Shown one piece after another: positions 53,450 to 64,000 of a stretch of DNA of 64,000 nucleotides. Each line of letters starts with the position of its first letter. Positions within the stretch are counted from its first letter, which is position 1. This DNA comes from Aaosphaeria pasadenensis (taxonomy: Eukaryota; Ascomycota; Dothideomycetes; Pleosporales), in NCBI GenBank assembly GCA_022813625.1, contig JAKLMB010000009.1:310001-374000 (forward strand). The letters are read 5' to 3'. The notes beneath the pieces were generated by a model. The model saw only the letters and a list, made by a program, of their open reading frames with translations. It made no database searches and had not been told where the DNA came from. The position numbers and the translations under genes were made by a program.

Positions 53450-55077
53450 ACGGCTCATTCTTTGCATGGGATCTCGAAGATATCCACTTTCATCTTTGAC
53501 TTCCATTACTCTCATATTTTTATTCCGATAATATTTCCCGAGTAGCTATGGCGTTTTCTCTGCATGGGCTGTTTGGTGTTTCTACATTTGCATTAGGTAC
53601 ATGGGTATTCGGGACTATCACGAGCTGGGCACAATGGGATATCGGTATATGGATATATGCCTAACACATATGATGACGATATTACTGGGAGGAATTATTT
53701 TGCAACCTTTTTCTTCTACGATCAACGATAGATTCTAATTACACGACATCTTTCTTCGGCATCATTCTTGCTATAATTGCCCTCAAAATAGCAGAATATC
53801 ACACAATCTTGCACTCTTGACTGTTCACGGAGAGCCCATTATTTGTAGATTGGTGAATGAAGATGCCTAGGGCTAGATGATGGTCCATTACTAATTGACG
53901 AATTGGCTGGAAGCTTTAGCCTTTGACGCACTAGGTCAGTCGGATGACGTTGACCGCATCTGCTTATTCACATGCCACCTGATTGGCAGCCAGCGAAAAG
54001 TTGGGGGAGGGACCGACCCACTGATACGAAGCAACGAACAGGTGGATAATTCATACTATGTACAGTACACAGAACGGTGGGTGTCAATCTACACAGTACA
54101 TACGACACGAGTACAAGTGGAAGTACATTCTCAAATGATGTTTCGACGGATATAAAAAGACCATGCATATCGATGAGCCTCATTTGCTATGTATGGCTGG
54201 TTAGCTGGTAGGCTAGTACCTTGCCGATCGAGCGTGGGTGGTTGAAGATGGATGGCCAATCAGAAGGACAGGAGCCAATCAGATTGGCCGGAATAAGCAG
54301 ACCCTTCATACGAGGTTTAAGCATAAGCATGTCTTTTTTTTAATGCCGTAACGTGGGAGGAAACATGCCGCTGGACCCTGGAAGTGGAAGCCTGTTGGTT
54401 GGAGAGGCGGAACAAGAAAAAAAAAACAATCCCCCTTCGCAACCGACCTTACTCCGCGGCATCCAAAAGGCACGATTGCAAAGCAGACGGCGAAGACGGC
54501 CACAATTTACTGGCTCGTGAAAGCAGAGGGGAATGGATTAGATGAGCATCAGCATTCTAGAAGTCGGTCATAGCACAGGTTTTTTACGAATTGGCGCATC
54601 TCCATTGGTCGACACGGCTACCCCAGGACCACAACGGTACCCACACGTTGCCGTTATGATGGCCATTTCTCGTTCTTTTTCGGCATCGCATCAGCAGCCT
54701 ACGGGGTAACTAGCAGGAATCAACGAAACTGCTGGAATCTCTCCCTCTCTCCCCGAAGTCTTTACCTCGTTAGTATCGGTTCGACTTCCTGGAACTCTCG
54801 CCCTATTAAAGCTGCGGAACCGCTGTTCTCTTATCTTTCTCTCTCCCGTTTCTTCCTCATTTGCCCCCAAAATCAATCCTCCCCTCCCCCCAGTGTAGAT
54901 CTATATAAGAACACACACGTAACCCTCACACCATATCGCACAGGAAAACACTATCACGAGCCATTGACATCCACCACACCCTATAACTCGTGCGTCGGAC
55001 CCAGATCAATAGACCGATCTATTCATTCAATCGACCACCTCCGAGGTTAAGATACGAGCTTATCTCACAACACCACA
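53450..55077. other. 1.6-kb intergenic region with CCP1 promoter
   Basis: 3' UTR of the F-box-like gene on the left, CCP1 promoter on the right. C/T-rich tracts (54735-54900, including CCCCTCCCCCC) precede a TATATAA at 54902-54908. No ATG lies between that TATA and the CCP1 start, consistent with a clean leader of about 140 nt. No gene recognised. Confidence 0.55.
54902..54908 (+). promoter_or_regulatory. TATA box candidate of CCP1
   Basis: TATATAA followed by G, about 170 bp before the CCP1 ATG and directly after a polypyrimidine tract, the usual arrangement for a strong fungal promoter. No ATG occurs between the element and the start codon. Confidence 0.5.
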
Positions 55078-56362
55078 ATGGCGTCCGCATCACGATGCTT
55101 CACCCGCGCTCTGCGCACCACAGCTCCCACCCTGCGCAGCACCACAACCCGCTCCGCTCGATTCGCAATCCCCCAGCAGACCTTCCGCCAGCAATCTCGC
55201 CGCGGCTATGCCTCCCAGCCCGAGCAGGCCGACACCTACGAGGGAAACCCTTCCGCCATGATGTGGGGAGCGGGTGCATTGCTGGTTGGTGCCGCCGGAT
55301 ACGGCCTCTACAACTACAAGCCTGAGCTCTTCGGCAAGGAGGCAAAGGCGAAGGGTGTCTTCCAGCCCAGGTTCGAGGACTACCAAAAGGTCTATGACGC
55401 CGTGGCGAAGAAGCTCGCAGACGAGGACGACTACGACGATGGCAGCTACGGACCCGTCCTGCTGCGTCTGGCATGGCATGCCTCTGGAACGTAAGTATTC
55501 CCCTCAATTGGATTCTCATACACACACTGTGGGGCTTTTGAATAATGGCATACTGACTTTTAAGAATAGCTACGATGCTGCAACTGGCACTGGAGGTTCC
55601 AACGGTGCAACCATGAGATTCGCACCCGAGAGCGACCACGGCGCCAACGCTGGTCTCAAGGCCGCGCGAGACTTCCTCGAGCCCATTAAGCGTAAGTGAT
55701 CCCTTATCGTTCGAGGATCTCTCGATCGAACATCGAAATTATAGCAGGACATGACTGACTCCCTACCTACAGAGCAATTCCCCTGGATCACCTACTCCGA
55801 CCTCTGGATCCTCTCCGGCGTCGCCGCCGTGCAAGAGATGCAAGGCCCCAAGATCCCCTTCCGCCCCGGCCGACAGGACCGCGACGTCTCGTTCTGCACG
55901 CCCGACGGCCGCCTCCCCGACGCCTCCAAGGAGCAGAACCACATCCGCGCCATCTTCGGCCGCATGGGCTTCGACGATCGGGAGATGGTCGCTCTATCCG
56001 GCGCCCACGCCCTCGGCCGCTGCCACTCTGACCGCTCTGGCTTCGACGGCCCTTGGACCTTCTCGCCTACCACCCTCACCAACGACTACTACAAGCTCTT
56101 GCTCGACGAGAAGTGGGCCTGGAAGAAGTGGAACGGCCCCAAGCAGTTCGAGGACGTTAAGACCAAGTCGCTCATGATGTTGCCCACCGACATGGCGCTC
56201 ATCAAGGACAAGGCTTTCAGAGCCCATGTCGAGCGCTACGCCAAGGACAACGATGCTTTCTTCAAGGAGTTCTCCGATGCCGTGTTGAGGCTCTTCGAGC
56301 TCGGTGTGCCGTTCGTCGCCGCCGAGGACCAGAGGTGGACGTTCAAGAGCTCGTTCGATTAA
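55078..56362 (+). CDS. CCP1: mitochondrial cytochrome c peroxidase
   Basis: A 374-aa class I haem peroxidase from exons 55078-55490, 55570-55691 and 55773-56362 (introns 79 and 81 nt). The N-terminus is an Arg/Ser/Thr-rich mitochondrial presequence (to about residue 45). A hydrophobic segment MMWGAGALLVGAAGYGLYNY (61-80) follows, matching the bipartite intermembrane-space sorting signal. The catalytic distal side is RLAWHASGT (Arg130, Trp133, His134), the proximal haem ligand ALSGAHALGRCH (His257), the radical-site Trp is in GPWTFSPT (Trp273), and the proximal Asp region MLPTDMALIKD is present. It reduces hydrogen peroxide with electrons from cytochrome c in the intermembrane space. The second junction gives IKQQFPWITYSDLW, as expected for the family. 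Exon 3 is very G/C-rich with C-ending codons, suggesting high expression. Confidence 0.95.
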
Positions 56363-56788
56363 GCGTCGTGCAGTGTGCGTGGGTGTAATGTGCGATGGGG
56401 ACGTTTGATTAGAGATAGACGAGCATTTTCTCCCGTGGTGGCAAGTGTCTCCGGGGAGGAGAGAACGTAGATACCCGACTAGACCAACTAGATGATCCAC
56501 TTAGATGCTGCATATATGCATGTATAGATGGAGGAGATGTTTCGTGGCATAGAAGCACTTTTGCGGTCACGTTTTGTGGCGATGTCTATTGTAGTTGTAG
56601 TAGTACATGATTATACATTTCAGAACCCGTTTTATGTTATTTGATTACAATAATCGATACAACTAATTCCATGTGATTGTTACAGCTTCTCAAAGCTTTC
56701 TATGAAAAGATAAGGCTTCGTATATGTCCATGCACATTGATCAGCCTTATGTCATAAACAGCATACACCGTGTCTTTCTCGAGATCAG
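56363..56788. other. convergent intergenic region
   Basis: 3' ends of CCP1 (+) and the unrecognised gene (-). AT-rich toward the right; nothing else seen. Confidence 0.6.
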
Positions 56789-57834
56789 CTAGTCATTCAG
56801 TATGCTGAGGAACTGCGCATGCTTATGCCTCCACCAGTCCTGATAGTCATCAATCTGTTGCTCCAGGTCCGCAGCATGCGACTCGCCAAGTTCGCTCACC
56901 TCGCCCCGTAGATCGTTCATGACCTCACTTGACACTCCTTCCAGAGCACGCAGAGGAACGCTGAATAAGGATGGTCGACTGATGAAGTCTGGTAGCGGCT
57001 CCTTGGTCGTAACGCGCCTTTTCGATTTGGCAGAGTCCTGTGAGACGAATAGTGGTTCTTCTCCCTGAGTATCATTTGACCCTAGGTCCTCAGAGCCCAT
57101 GTCGAGTAACAGCATGTTGTTCATCTCATCCCGTCCGAGAACCTGGACGCCACATTTCCATATCTCACCGACGATTCTCTCCCATCGCTTCTGCAGCTCT
57201 TGCAATTGAGCCTCTGCTTTGGCAGAATGCTCTTCGAAGATCCCTGTCGCTGCCCCGATCCTTACGAGGCCTGTCTCTGTTTTCCCGTGGTTGACGCGTG
57301 CTTTGGTGAACGTAATATCACCGAGGGGACGGCTCAGCTCTTCGCGTTCCCGCTGAATCCTGTCTGTGAGTGAAGGCTCAGGCGCGGTTTTTGAGGCCGC
57401 AGCGATGGGTTTAGAGTCGGGGATCTTAGTCGCTGTAGCTGTCAAAGCCTGGATGAGACGATCAAAGGTTTCATCGATCTGTACAGTTGCATTCTCTCGA
57501 AGCGTGGTCTTATAAGTCTTTGTCGCATCTTCACTGAAACTTAGCGTGGAGGATTTCACTGAAGTGAGAGAATCGGCTCACCTTTGAAGGCAACAACAAG
57601 CGGGTGCTTCTCCGAGCCCTTTGCCTGTTCGAATAATTGAGTTACTTTCCCCGAATTGCGCTTAACTACTCTGGCTCTGCCATCCTGTGACTTCGGTATG
57701 TCTACAGTTCTTGTCGCAATGCCCGTGATTGTTTTGCGGGCTCTGGGGTGCTTCGATTGAGTCTTGCCAATGGCTTTGAAGACTGCACCGGCGGAGACGG
57801 TCTGCTTCTTGGACCTCTGTTTTGACTTCTGCAT
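56789..57834 (-). CDS. unrecognised basic/coiled-coil protein
   Basis: I do not recognise this protein. Best model: exons 57834-57582 and 57528-56789, 330 aa, intron 53 nt (GTGAGC .. GAAG). The two exons are in different frames and the only shorter alternative intron would be 23 nt, so the AAG acceptor is chosen; it yields PLVVAFKDATKTYKTTLREN. The N-terminal ~85 residues are very basic (SKQRSKKQTVSAGAVFKAIG; HPRARKTITG), suggesting a nuclear or nucleic-acid-bound protein. The middle and C-terminal part is helical with coiled-coil potential (AEAQLQELQKRWERIVGEIW; HAADLEQQIDDYQDWWRHKH) separated by an acidic, disordered segment. The overall layout would suit a kinetochore, replication or ribosome-assembly factor, but this is a guess. 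Confidence 0.6.
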
Positions 57835-58234
57835 CTTGCTCTCCTTAGCAATATGGTGTGCTGGAACTTCGACTGATATTCTGAGATGTGCAGAGGGTGA
57901 AGGCGATCACTGGGGTGGAAGTGATGGAGTTAGGGCGACACAAGAAGGAAGGCACGATCGCGTCACACAACCCCTCAACCTCAGACCGAAAGCTGGCCAA
58001 ACAGGCACATAATCGGACTATAGATAAATCAAAGCCAACACGAGTATAGGAATCCCTGGTTGAACGACCTCTATTGTCGTAATGAGCACAAATAGAAGCC
58101 GTGCATCACGTGTCATTATTCAACCATATCCACGGGTAACGTTTGATTCAATAGACATTTCCATGGCCTTCCTGCTGTGTCATCCCGGGATATATACAGG
58201 ATTATCGTACATTGCCTACTTAGAGATCCATGCT
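57835..58234. other. short intergenic region
   Basis: Upstream region of the unrecognised gene and the 3' UTR of GRX5, both on the minus strand. Nothing notable. Confidence 0.55.
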
Positions 58235-58919
58235 CTATTTCGAAGGCTCCTCCGGTGTGCTCTCCTCCGGCACAAGAACACCCTTCTCCTCCAACATCTT
58301 CGCCAACGAACCGTCCTGGTGCATCGTCATGAGAATGTCGCAGCCACCAATGAACTCCTTATCGACGTAGAGCTGGGGGATCGTGGGCCACTCCGAGTAT
58401 TCTTTGATACCTGCGATTCCATAGTCAGCACAAGCTCCAAACCGCTCGACGTCCATCCAGAAACTCCGCCACAAACGGTCGTCCAGACATGCTCTATAGC
58501 TATATAGCATATCCCTGTATCCCCAAGTCATATATTCCATAGCTTACCTTGCCTCAAGTCATTGTCTTCCAGCACGTTGAAAGCAGTGAACTTCTCTGGA
58601 TCCACGCCCTGCATGCCCAAGATCTGGATGCTCGCCCTCGAGAACCCGCATTGCGGTGTCTCAGGCGTTCCCTTCATGAACAAGACAACAGGCGCCGAGG
58701 CCACGGCCTTGTCGATGGCGGTGCGAGTCGCATCGGAGAGGTGGCGGATTTGTGCGGGCGTGAGTATGCGTGGGGTGACGCGAGCATTGGGGAGGGCACG
58801 AGCGGTGTGCGTTGCGGCGCGGAAAGCCTGGTCATTTTGTGTGAGCTTTTGGTGTTATGCTAGGGGCTGGTGGGAGATGGGATCGTTATTACCGACGAGA
58901 AAGCTGTCCTCGAAAACAT
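58235..58919 (-). CDS. GRX5: mitochondrial monothiol glutaredoxin Grx5
   Basis: A 160-aa protein from exons 58919-58893, 58827-58548 and 58410-58235 (introns 65 and 137 nt). A presequence (MFSRTAFSSAFRAATHTARA) targets it to mitochondria. The glutaredoxin fold starts at IDKAVASAPVVLFMKGTPET and carries the monothiol active site PQCGFS (Cys69-Gly-Phe-Ser72). KEYSEWPTIPQLYVDKEFIG and GGCDILMTMHQDG follow, with the cis-Pro TIP and GGCD glutathione-binding elements. Grx5 binds a glutathione-ligated [2Fe-2S] cluster and passes it on in the mitochondrial ISC assembly pathway. The first exon is only 27 nt, and the second intron at 137 nt is the longest of this gene. The Glu/Pro-rich tail ESTPEEPSK is usual in filamentous fungi. 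Confidence 0.95.
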
Positions 58920-59298
58920 CGTGAGTATGGGGTGGATTTGGGGGAATTGTAAGATGTTTGGTCTCTTCCGAAGGTTTGCCGCAGAATGTTTGTATGAGGT
59001 CAACGCCAAGATCGGCATGGTATCACTAATCCCTGTGTCACTCCATTACAGAGCTGGATTATTATAAACCAATGCTCATTGGTAAGTTGTAGTTAAACCT
59101 ATTATTTTTCAAGTTGCTTCGACCACATTATTATATCAATTGTAGCTTGATGCCATTGCAATGTTGATTCGCTCCTTTGTGAATTCACGCCCTACGACGA
59201 GACAAGCATAATTTTTGCCAACCCATGTCTACGACTACCAATAGGATACTCTCTCGACCATTACCGAATGTTTATGTGCTTCAAAACTCCATGTCTCC
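58920..59298. other. intergenic region between GRX5 and ACS transporter 2
   Basis: Promoter of GRX5 (-) and 3' end of the second ACS transporter (-). No feature recognised beyond a locally AT-rich stretch at 59050-59160. Confidence 0.55.
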
Positions 59299-60844
59299 TT
59301 AGGGCGCATATCTGAATCCCTCCACCCCTTCCAAAGCAGGTCGATGTCCTTCGTCCGCTAGCTTGTTCTGTCTCTTGAAATACATCGACATACAGATGGT
59401 CAAGATAATATGCAGTATCTGCATGCTGATCGTCGCCCACATTCCGGGCAGATACATGGGCGCATCCTGGCTTCTGAAAATGGTGGATCCGCAGATACCG
59501 CCAGCAGCACCAACACTGATCATAGCTGCTGCAACCACGCCCTTCTTCTCCGGTTTGGCGGTCTGGTTCTGGCCGTACGCAAGGGTACCCGGGATGTTCG
59601 CTTGAGTGCCCCAAATTGCAAGGTACAGACCAAAGTAGCGGACGCCTGGCGGTCCTGCATACAGAATGATCAAGAGACCGACGATGGCCATGAGCGCTTG
59701 AAAGCACATGACCGGCCAGCGGATCCTCAGCTTGTCGGATAGATACGCCATCCCGAGGCTGCAGATGATGGCGAAGACGTATGGCGGCGAGGAGAGCAAC
59801 TGTGCCTTTGCATAGTCGAAGCCCATGCCCTGTCGTAGAATGATGGGTTTGAAGAAAGCGAGCGAGTACACGCTCGACGCTGAGATAAAGTACTGAATGG
59901 AGCTGGGGACGGGTCAGTAGGACTTCATCGTCGCTTGCAAACGCAACTTACTATACTCCAATCTTCCAGTCGAAAAGCATCTTCAGGGACTCCTTCGCGG
60001 TGGGGTGCACCACTTCGGTATTCTCTCGCTCCTGCCTGACCCGGTTGATGGCGATGTGCTTCTGTCGAGGAGTCAAGAATGTGACGCGTTCTGGAAACTC
60101 GATCAGGAAGAACGGTGACACCAATCCTGCAACGATGGTGACGATGCCCTCAATAATGAAGATCCATCTCCAGCCTGAACGATACATGCCGTCTCCTACT
60201 CGGATGAGCGACAAGGCGTACGCAAAGATTGGACCGAAGCCGGATGCGAGTAGAGAAGCCATGTAGAAGATGGACACTCTCCGGGCGGTTTCGAACTGAC
60301 GATACCACGATCCGATGATGAAGACTGAACCAGGGAACAGACCGGCCTCAAAGACACCGAGAAAGGCTCGTAGAACGGTCAGGGCCTTCCAGTCATTCAC
60401 GAAGCCCATTCCAAGTACGCAGCACCCCCACGCAATGATGAGGAAGCTCAACCACCATCGTGCACCAATACGTCGGATGACATAGTTAGAGGGCAGTTCG
60501 AAGATTGCATAGCCGATGAAAAACACCAGAAGAGCTATGGAGTAACGGGACCCTATGTCCAAGCGGAGGTCCTCCGCTAGGCCAGCAATGTATGCAGCAG
60601 AGATGTTGGTGCGATCGAGGAGAGAGAGTCCGAAGACAAAGCAGAGCATGGGAAACACCTGAGTCTGTTAGATTCAACTCATTTCACGATATCGCAGTCT
60701 GCATACTCTGAAGTCAATCTTCCATACTAGCTTTCTCTCCTCTTCTGGTGTCCAATCCCTGTTGCTGACTTCCTCATTGATCGAGGTAGCAGGAGAATTG
60801 TTTCCAATCTTCTCTTCGTGAGTGGGGAGATCTTTATCTGCCAT
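59299..60844 (-). CDS. ACS-family MFS transporter (allantoate permease-like) 2
   Basis: A 482-aa protein from exons 60844-60707, 60658-59952 and 59902-59299 (introns 48 and 49 nt). Landmarks: WTPEEERKLVWKIDFR at the cytosolic N-terminus, FVFGLSLLDRTNISAAYIAG (TM1-TM2), IGYAIFELPSNYVIRRIGAR, AFLGVFEAGLFPGSVFIIGS, GWRWIFIIEGIVTIVAGL, YSIQYFISASSVYSLAFFKP across the last intron, and GTLAYGQNQTAKPEKKGVVA. About twelve TM segments. The family and substrate range are the same as for the transporter at 49.1-50.7 kb, but the two are divergent in sequence and intron positions, so they are not a recent duplication. The R-x-G-x-R-W type loop after TM2-3 (RRIGARWWLS) is conserved. Confidence 0.88.
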
Positions 60845-63211
60845 CTTAGTGCTTGAATCGGAGTTGCAATGAGAGATGCTCTAGGCCTCTATCTCTAGCG
60901 AAGACAGGGAATACATATATGCCAATTCATCATAGCCACAATTGGTACCAAGCCCTCGGATAGATGTTCGAGATCCCAAAATGCCCAAATCTCGCCCAAT
61001 GCCGCTGTTCCCCAGCTTGTTTCCCCGGACGACCCCGCAAACATATTTGGTGATGGCAGGAGGTCGGATAGCGGACTACCGCGCTATTACATGTGCCCAG
61101 ACGTGTGCTGAGAAAATGCTAAGCAATACCAAGCAAGCACTCCGTTAATGTATTTGATTTCATAGGACGACGGATTGATATTGGTTGTGTAGCCGATATC
61201 TTCCTGTCGGTTACTTGGTGTTGTAGCCGTGTCTTTGCACGGCCAAGTCAATTGTGGGTTTCTTCCTTTATATAGTGGTGTCTTGTCTGCCTTCATTCAG
61301 GTTGCTAGAGATTCATACGGACCGACTCGCTTAATGATGACTCGTTTGTCGATAGAATAGAATCATTCAATGATCACGGCATCTACATTTGGGTGAAGCA
61401 ATTGAAAACGTGGTGGTCGTCTAATTAAGAGATCGAGTATATGAATTGCATGGGTTGGGCCGCTGGGATGGCGGGCATTTTACTAGGCTCACTCGTGTTT
61501 GGGTGAGGACCTACACGCAAGGGCCAGGATAGGAAGTTCACGTTCTCATTCCTCGGTAGTTTTCTACAGGGCGGATGTGGGTATGCATGTCGAAGGATTT
61601 TGACGCTGCATACCTGTTTTACGCATTGGTATTTGCAGCTTGCATGGGCCGGTATGCCGATTGGGCATTCATCAGAGATGCGAACACCCAGATCTCAGAG
61701 ATTGTGGGCCAGAAGCAAGTTTGAGAAAGAACACTACTTACTTATGTATAATTCTCTAAGAGATTCAAGACATGCTTCCGGCGGTTCCTTCACGTGTTGT
61801 ACCGCCCAAATTAGATTTCTCGGTATACTCAATCCTCCACATGTATGCAAATGTATATGGCCCGCGAAGCAGCAAGTAACTTTTCAAATTTTGTGTCGAT
61901 CTCAAATTTCACAATTCAGTGAGAATCAGTACTCTGATCAGAGCAGAGTGAGAACTGCGATGGTTGTGCATTTTCATTACTTTTAACTATTCATAATCTG
62001 ACTAAAGAGACGGCAAAAAACAATGCTTCAAATGTAAAGATATAATTGCGGATGTAACCACGCGACCCAATTCCCCAAGGGACCAAATCACACGTCTCGC
62101 AAGTGAACATTACAGCAAAACAATAAGCTACAAAGCATCGAGCCTGCTTGAAGTTCAAGGGTACAGTGACTGAATTGCCTCGAATGGATACCACTACATG
62201 TATGTACCTGGTGAGCAATGCTTTATTCCTACAAGTCAAGGCGATGAGGACATATCAACCATCAGCCTAGGGAAAACAAGGAAAACATCACTCACGGCTG
62301 TATGACTTCGTGAAACAGAAAACTTCCGCTTGGATATGTACATACATGTGCATGAGAAGCAAGTAACGAAACGCAGCATATGTGATTCAATGAAAAGGTA
62401 CATGTACACACTCTATGCTATGGGAGCAAAGGAGAAAGAATCCTTTGCACAACTCAATTAAGAAATATGCACTTTATCGCTAAATGACGTTAGAACACTC
62501 CTTCATAGCTACTTGACATGCTTCTCCCGCAGCATACAATACGCCTCTGACGATGTTTCCATCAATGGCCCGAAGACAAGTAGGTATATTCACAATACTC
62601 ATGTCCACCCGCACATGTATGAACACAAAAGCCCAGACTATGCAAAGGACAATTGAGTCGGTCGGGACAATAAAACACCTTCTTCTTCGTTGCAACTCTT
62701 CGATGAAGTACGTAAGTACACACGTAGGTTTAAGATTATACCATACCATTCTTTCAACCCTTCCATCATGCATGTAGCCTAGCCTTACGAGCATTTCGAA
62801 CATTCTATTCCCTCTTCGCCACGTAAGATCAGGATCCCCGCATGATCATTACTGTGATTCCTAGGATTACTGTGATGACGACCGTGATGATCACGTTTGT
62901 ATAAAATTTCAATGTGAATCAGTCGAACACTCGTCGTCGGGAGTGTCTACGAGGTACACGGGCTGACAGGCCGTCGGTAGTCCGGGTGCACTCGCTTACG
63001 AGGTACGGGCACGGGGGTCTGCGCATACACGCACATTCTTCGCTTTTGCATCATGAAATACGAGAAAGACATGACGGATGAACAAGAGAAACCATGTTGC
63101 AATTGGGAAGAGTATCTAGAGGTAGCTGTTGCATTGGAATCGCAGTGAGATGCAGGAATCAAGTGTGGGTCTTCGATTCTGAATCTCCCTTAATGAAGGA
63201 ATTGGTATGGA

Positions 63212-63222
63212 GTACGGAGTAC
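63212..63222. repeat. dispersed palindrome GTACGGAGTAC, copy 4
   Basis: Perfect copy in the opposite orientation (reverse complement of GTACTCCGTAC). Intergenic, preceded by GGA, making TATGGAGTACGGAGTAC. Confidence 0.6.
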
Positions 63223-63602
63223 AGTTTAGAGTAACCACATCTCTCTCCACTCAGAGAAGCAATGTGCTGTAATATTGGTGCGCCATGCGAAGGGATACTA
63301 ACATGTAGTAGTTCTCTCATGCGAACTCATGGACACCCCTCCACAATTACATCACCTAGCTCCTTGTCACTACTGTATTCAGGTAATTTCGAGAGAAAAA
63401 AAGTGTAGGCGTCCACACGCTAGGCGAGCTTCAGATTTGCATCGTTGTTAGAGAATTACACTGTGTAATGTGTGGTGGTACTCGTAGTGCCAGGTGGAGG
63501 AGAAGGAGGAGCTCCGCTGCGAACGAGTTTTCCAACGGGCAACGCTCAAGTCAGATTAGGAATATCAATTGGCAATGCCCGCCCATTTTGCGTTGCTTAT
63601 CA

Positions 63603-63635
63603 GGGCGGGCGGGCGGGCGGGGGCGAGCGCGCGCG
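63603..63635. repeat. GGGC tandem repeat followed by alternating GC
   Basis: Four GGGC units, then GGGGGC and an alternating purine-pyrimidine GAGCGCGCGCG run. The tract can form a G-quadruplex or Z-DNA-like structure. It has no coding content. Confidence 0.8.
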
Positions 63636-64000
63636 ATATCGGTCGGTAGCCATTTCCGAGCTGGTGGTCCGCCGCTACGGGCGAGGCAAGGGAGTCGTTA
63701 CGTTTTACTGGTAAGAGACAGGTATTTTGCCTGTAGTAGCCTGGAGATGCCTACAAAGCGTGTCTGGAATACGTGATCGTGTGTGGGGATGTGGTGATTT
63801 GGTGGCGAGATGTTCTGCTGATTTGACAGCTGCTTTTCGGCTGCTGGGCTAGATTGCCATTTTGGGGAGTCCTGTATGCGTATGTATACGTTTGCACATG
63901 GTTCGGTATACGTGAATGGATGAATGGTTTTGGGTTATCTATCAATTGTCTCGACTTGTTAGTTGTTCACTTGTTGGTTTCTTGATTTCTGCATGACTGT

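Larger units (their letters stand above)
60845..64000. other. 3.1-kb region without recognised gene
   Basis: The left end is the promoter of ACS transporter 2. No coding frame with domain features was found. Notable pieces are a TACTCCGTAC palindrome (63212), a 11-bp direct repeat ATTACTGTGAT (62848 and 62866), and a GGGC tandem tract (63603). No tRNA or rRNA seen. Confidence 0.55.

Noticed and set aside
55090..55639. Long minus-strand frames opposite CCP1 (also 55994-56500)
   Set aside because: They are antisense shadows produced by the G/C-ending codons of the CCP1 exons. They have no domain, and some start at non-ATG codons.
57559..57581. 23-nt intron joining the two exons of the unrecognised gene
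   Set aside because: Shorter than spliceosomal introns known in ascomycetes; the 53-nt intron ending at 57529 gives the same downstream frame.
49098..60844. Transport or metabolite gene cluster around the two ACS transporters
   Set aside because: The genes between them (F-box-like, CCP1, unrecognised protein, GRX5) share no pathway, and the two transporters differ in sequence and intron positions.

Overview
The window is nuclear DNA of a filamentous ascomycete (Pezizomycotina). Three things show this: short spliceosomal introns (mostly 46-68 nt, GT..AG, with CTNAC/CTAAC branch-like motifs just before the acceptor), protein families typical of filamentous fungi (NACHT/STAND, ACS-type MFS, Ima1, Mpv17/PMP22, Rpn4-type C2H2 factor), and intergenic regions of several hundred to several thousand bases. 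Dothideomycetes is my best guess at class from the protein set, but the sequence alone does not prove it. No rRNA, tRNA, CRISPR array, intact transposon or prophage was seen.

Layout. 0-8.7 kb: a DMT/EamA transporter (+), a secreted GH18-like protein (+), then on the minus strand a 2EXR/F-box-like protein and a 114-aa protein that is only the C-terminal cyclin repeat of TFIIB. 8.7-24 kb: a gene-poor tract of about 15 kb whose only convincing gene is an Rpn4-type proteasome regulator (14.4-16.8 kb) with a long leader lacking AUG and several simple repeats. 24-31 kb: two minus-strand genes, a short-chain dehydrogenase fused in frame to a NodB/PgdA-type deacetylase, and a six-exon NACHT (NLR-like) protein without C-terminal repeats. 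31-48.6 kb: a housekeeping block with NEM1 phosphatase, eIF2B-beta, an Sde182/DUF1593 secreted protein, an Mpv17-family protein, an MFS sugar transporter, ALG14, mitochondrial uL24, Ima1, cytosolic uS12 (S23) and a conserved disordered protein. 49-61 kb: two ACS-family (allantoate-permease-like) MFS transporters, an F-box-like protein with a pentapeptide repeat tail, mitochondrial cytochrome c peroxidase, an unrecognised coiled-coil protein and the mitochondrial monothiol glutaredoxin Grx5. 61-64 kb: no gene recognised.

How the genes relate. There is no secondary-metabolite cluster. Several pairs are divergent with shared upstream regions (NEM1/eIF2B-beta; uL24m/Ima1; S23/conserved disordered protein; DUF1593/Mpv17; ACS transporter/F-box). 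Stress and redox themes recur (Rpn4, cytochrome c peroxidase, Grx5, eIF2B-beta), but I see no evidence that these genes are co-regulated. The points most worth following up are the SDR-deacetylase fusion, the orphan TFIIB half-domain, the upstream ORFs that could control eIF2B-beta, the unusual RPN4 neighbourhood, and a dispersed palindrome TACTCCGTAC confined to intergenic DNA.

Gene models were spliced by eye by matching reading frame, splice-site consensus and family conservation. Each boundary given is the one that keeps the frame and restores conserved residues. UTRs, promoters and TSSs are not determined.
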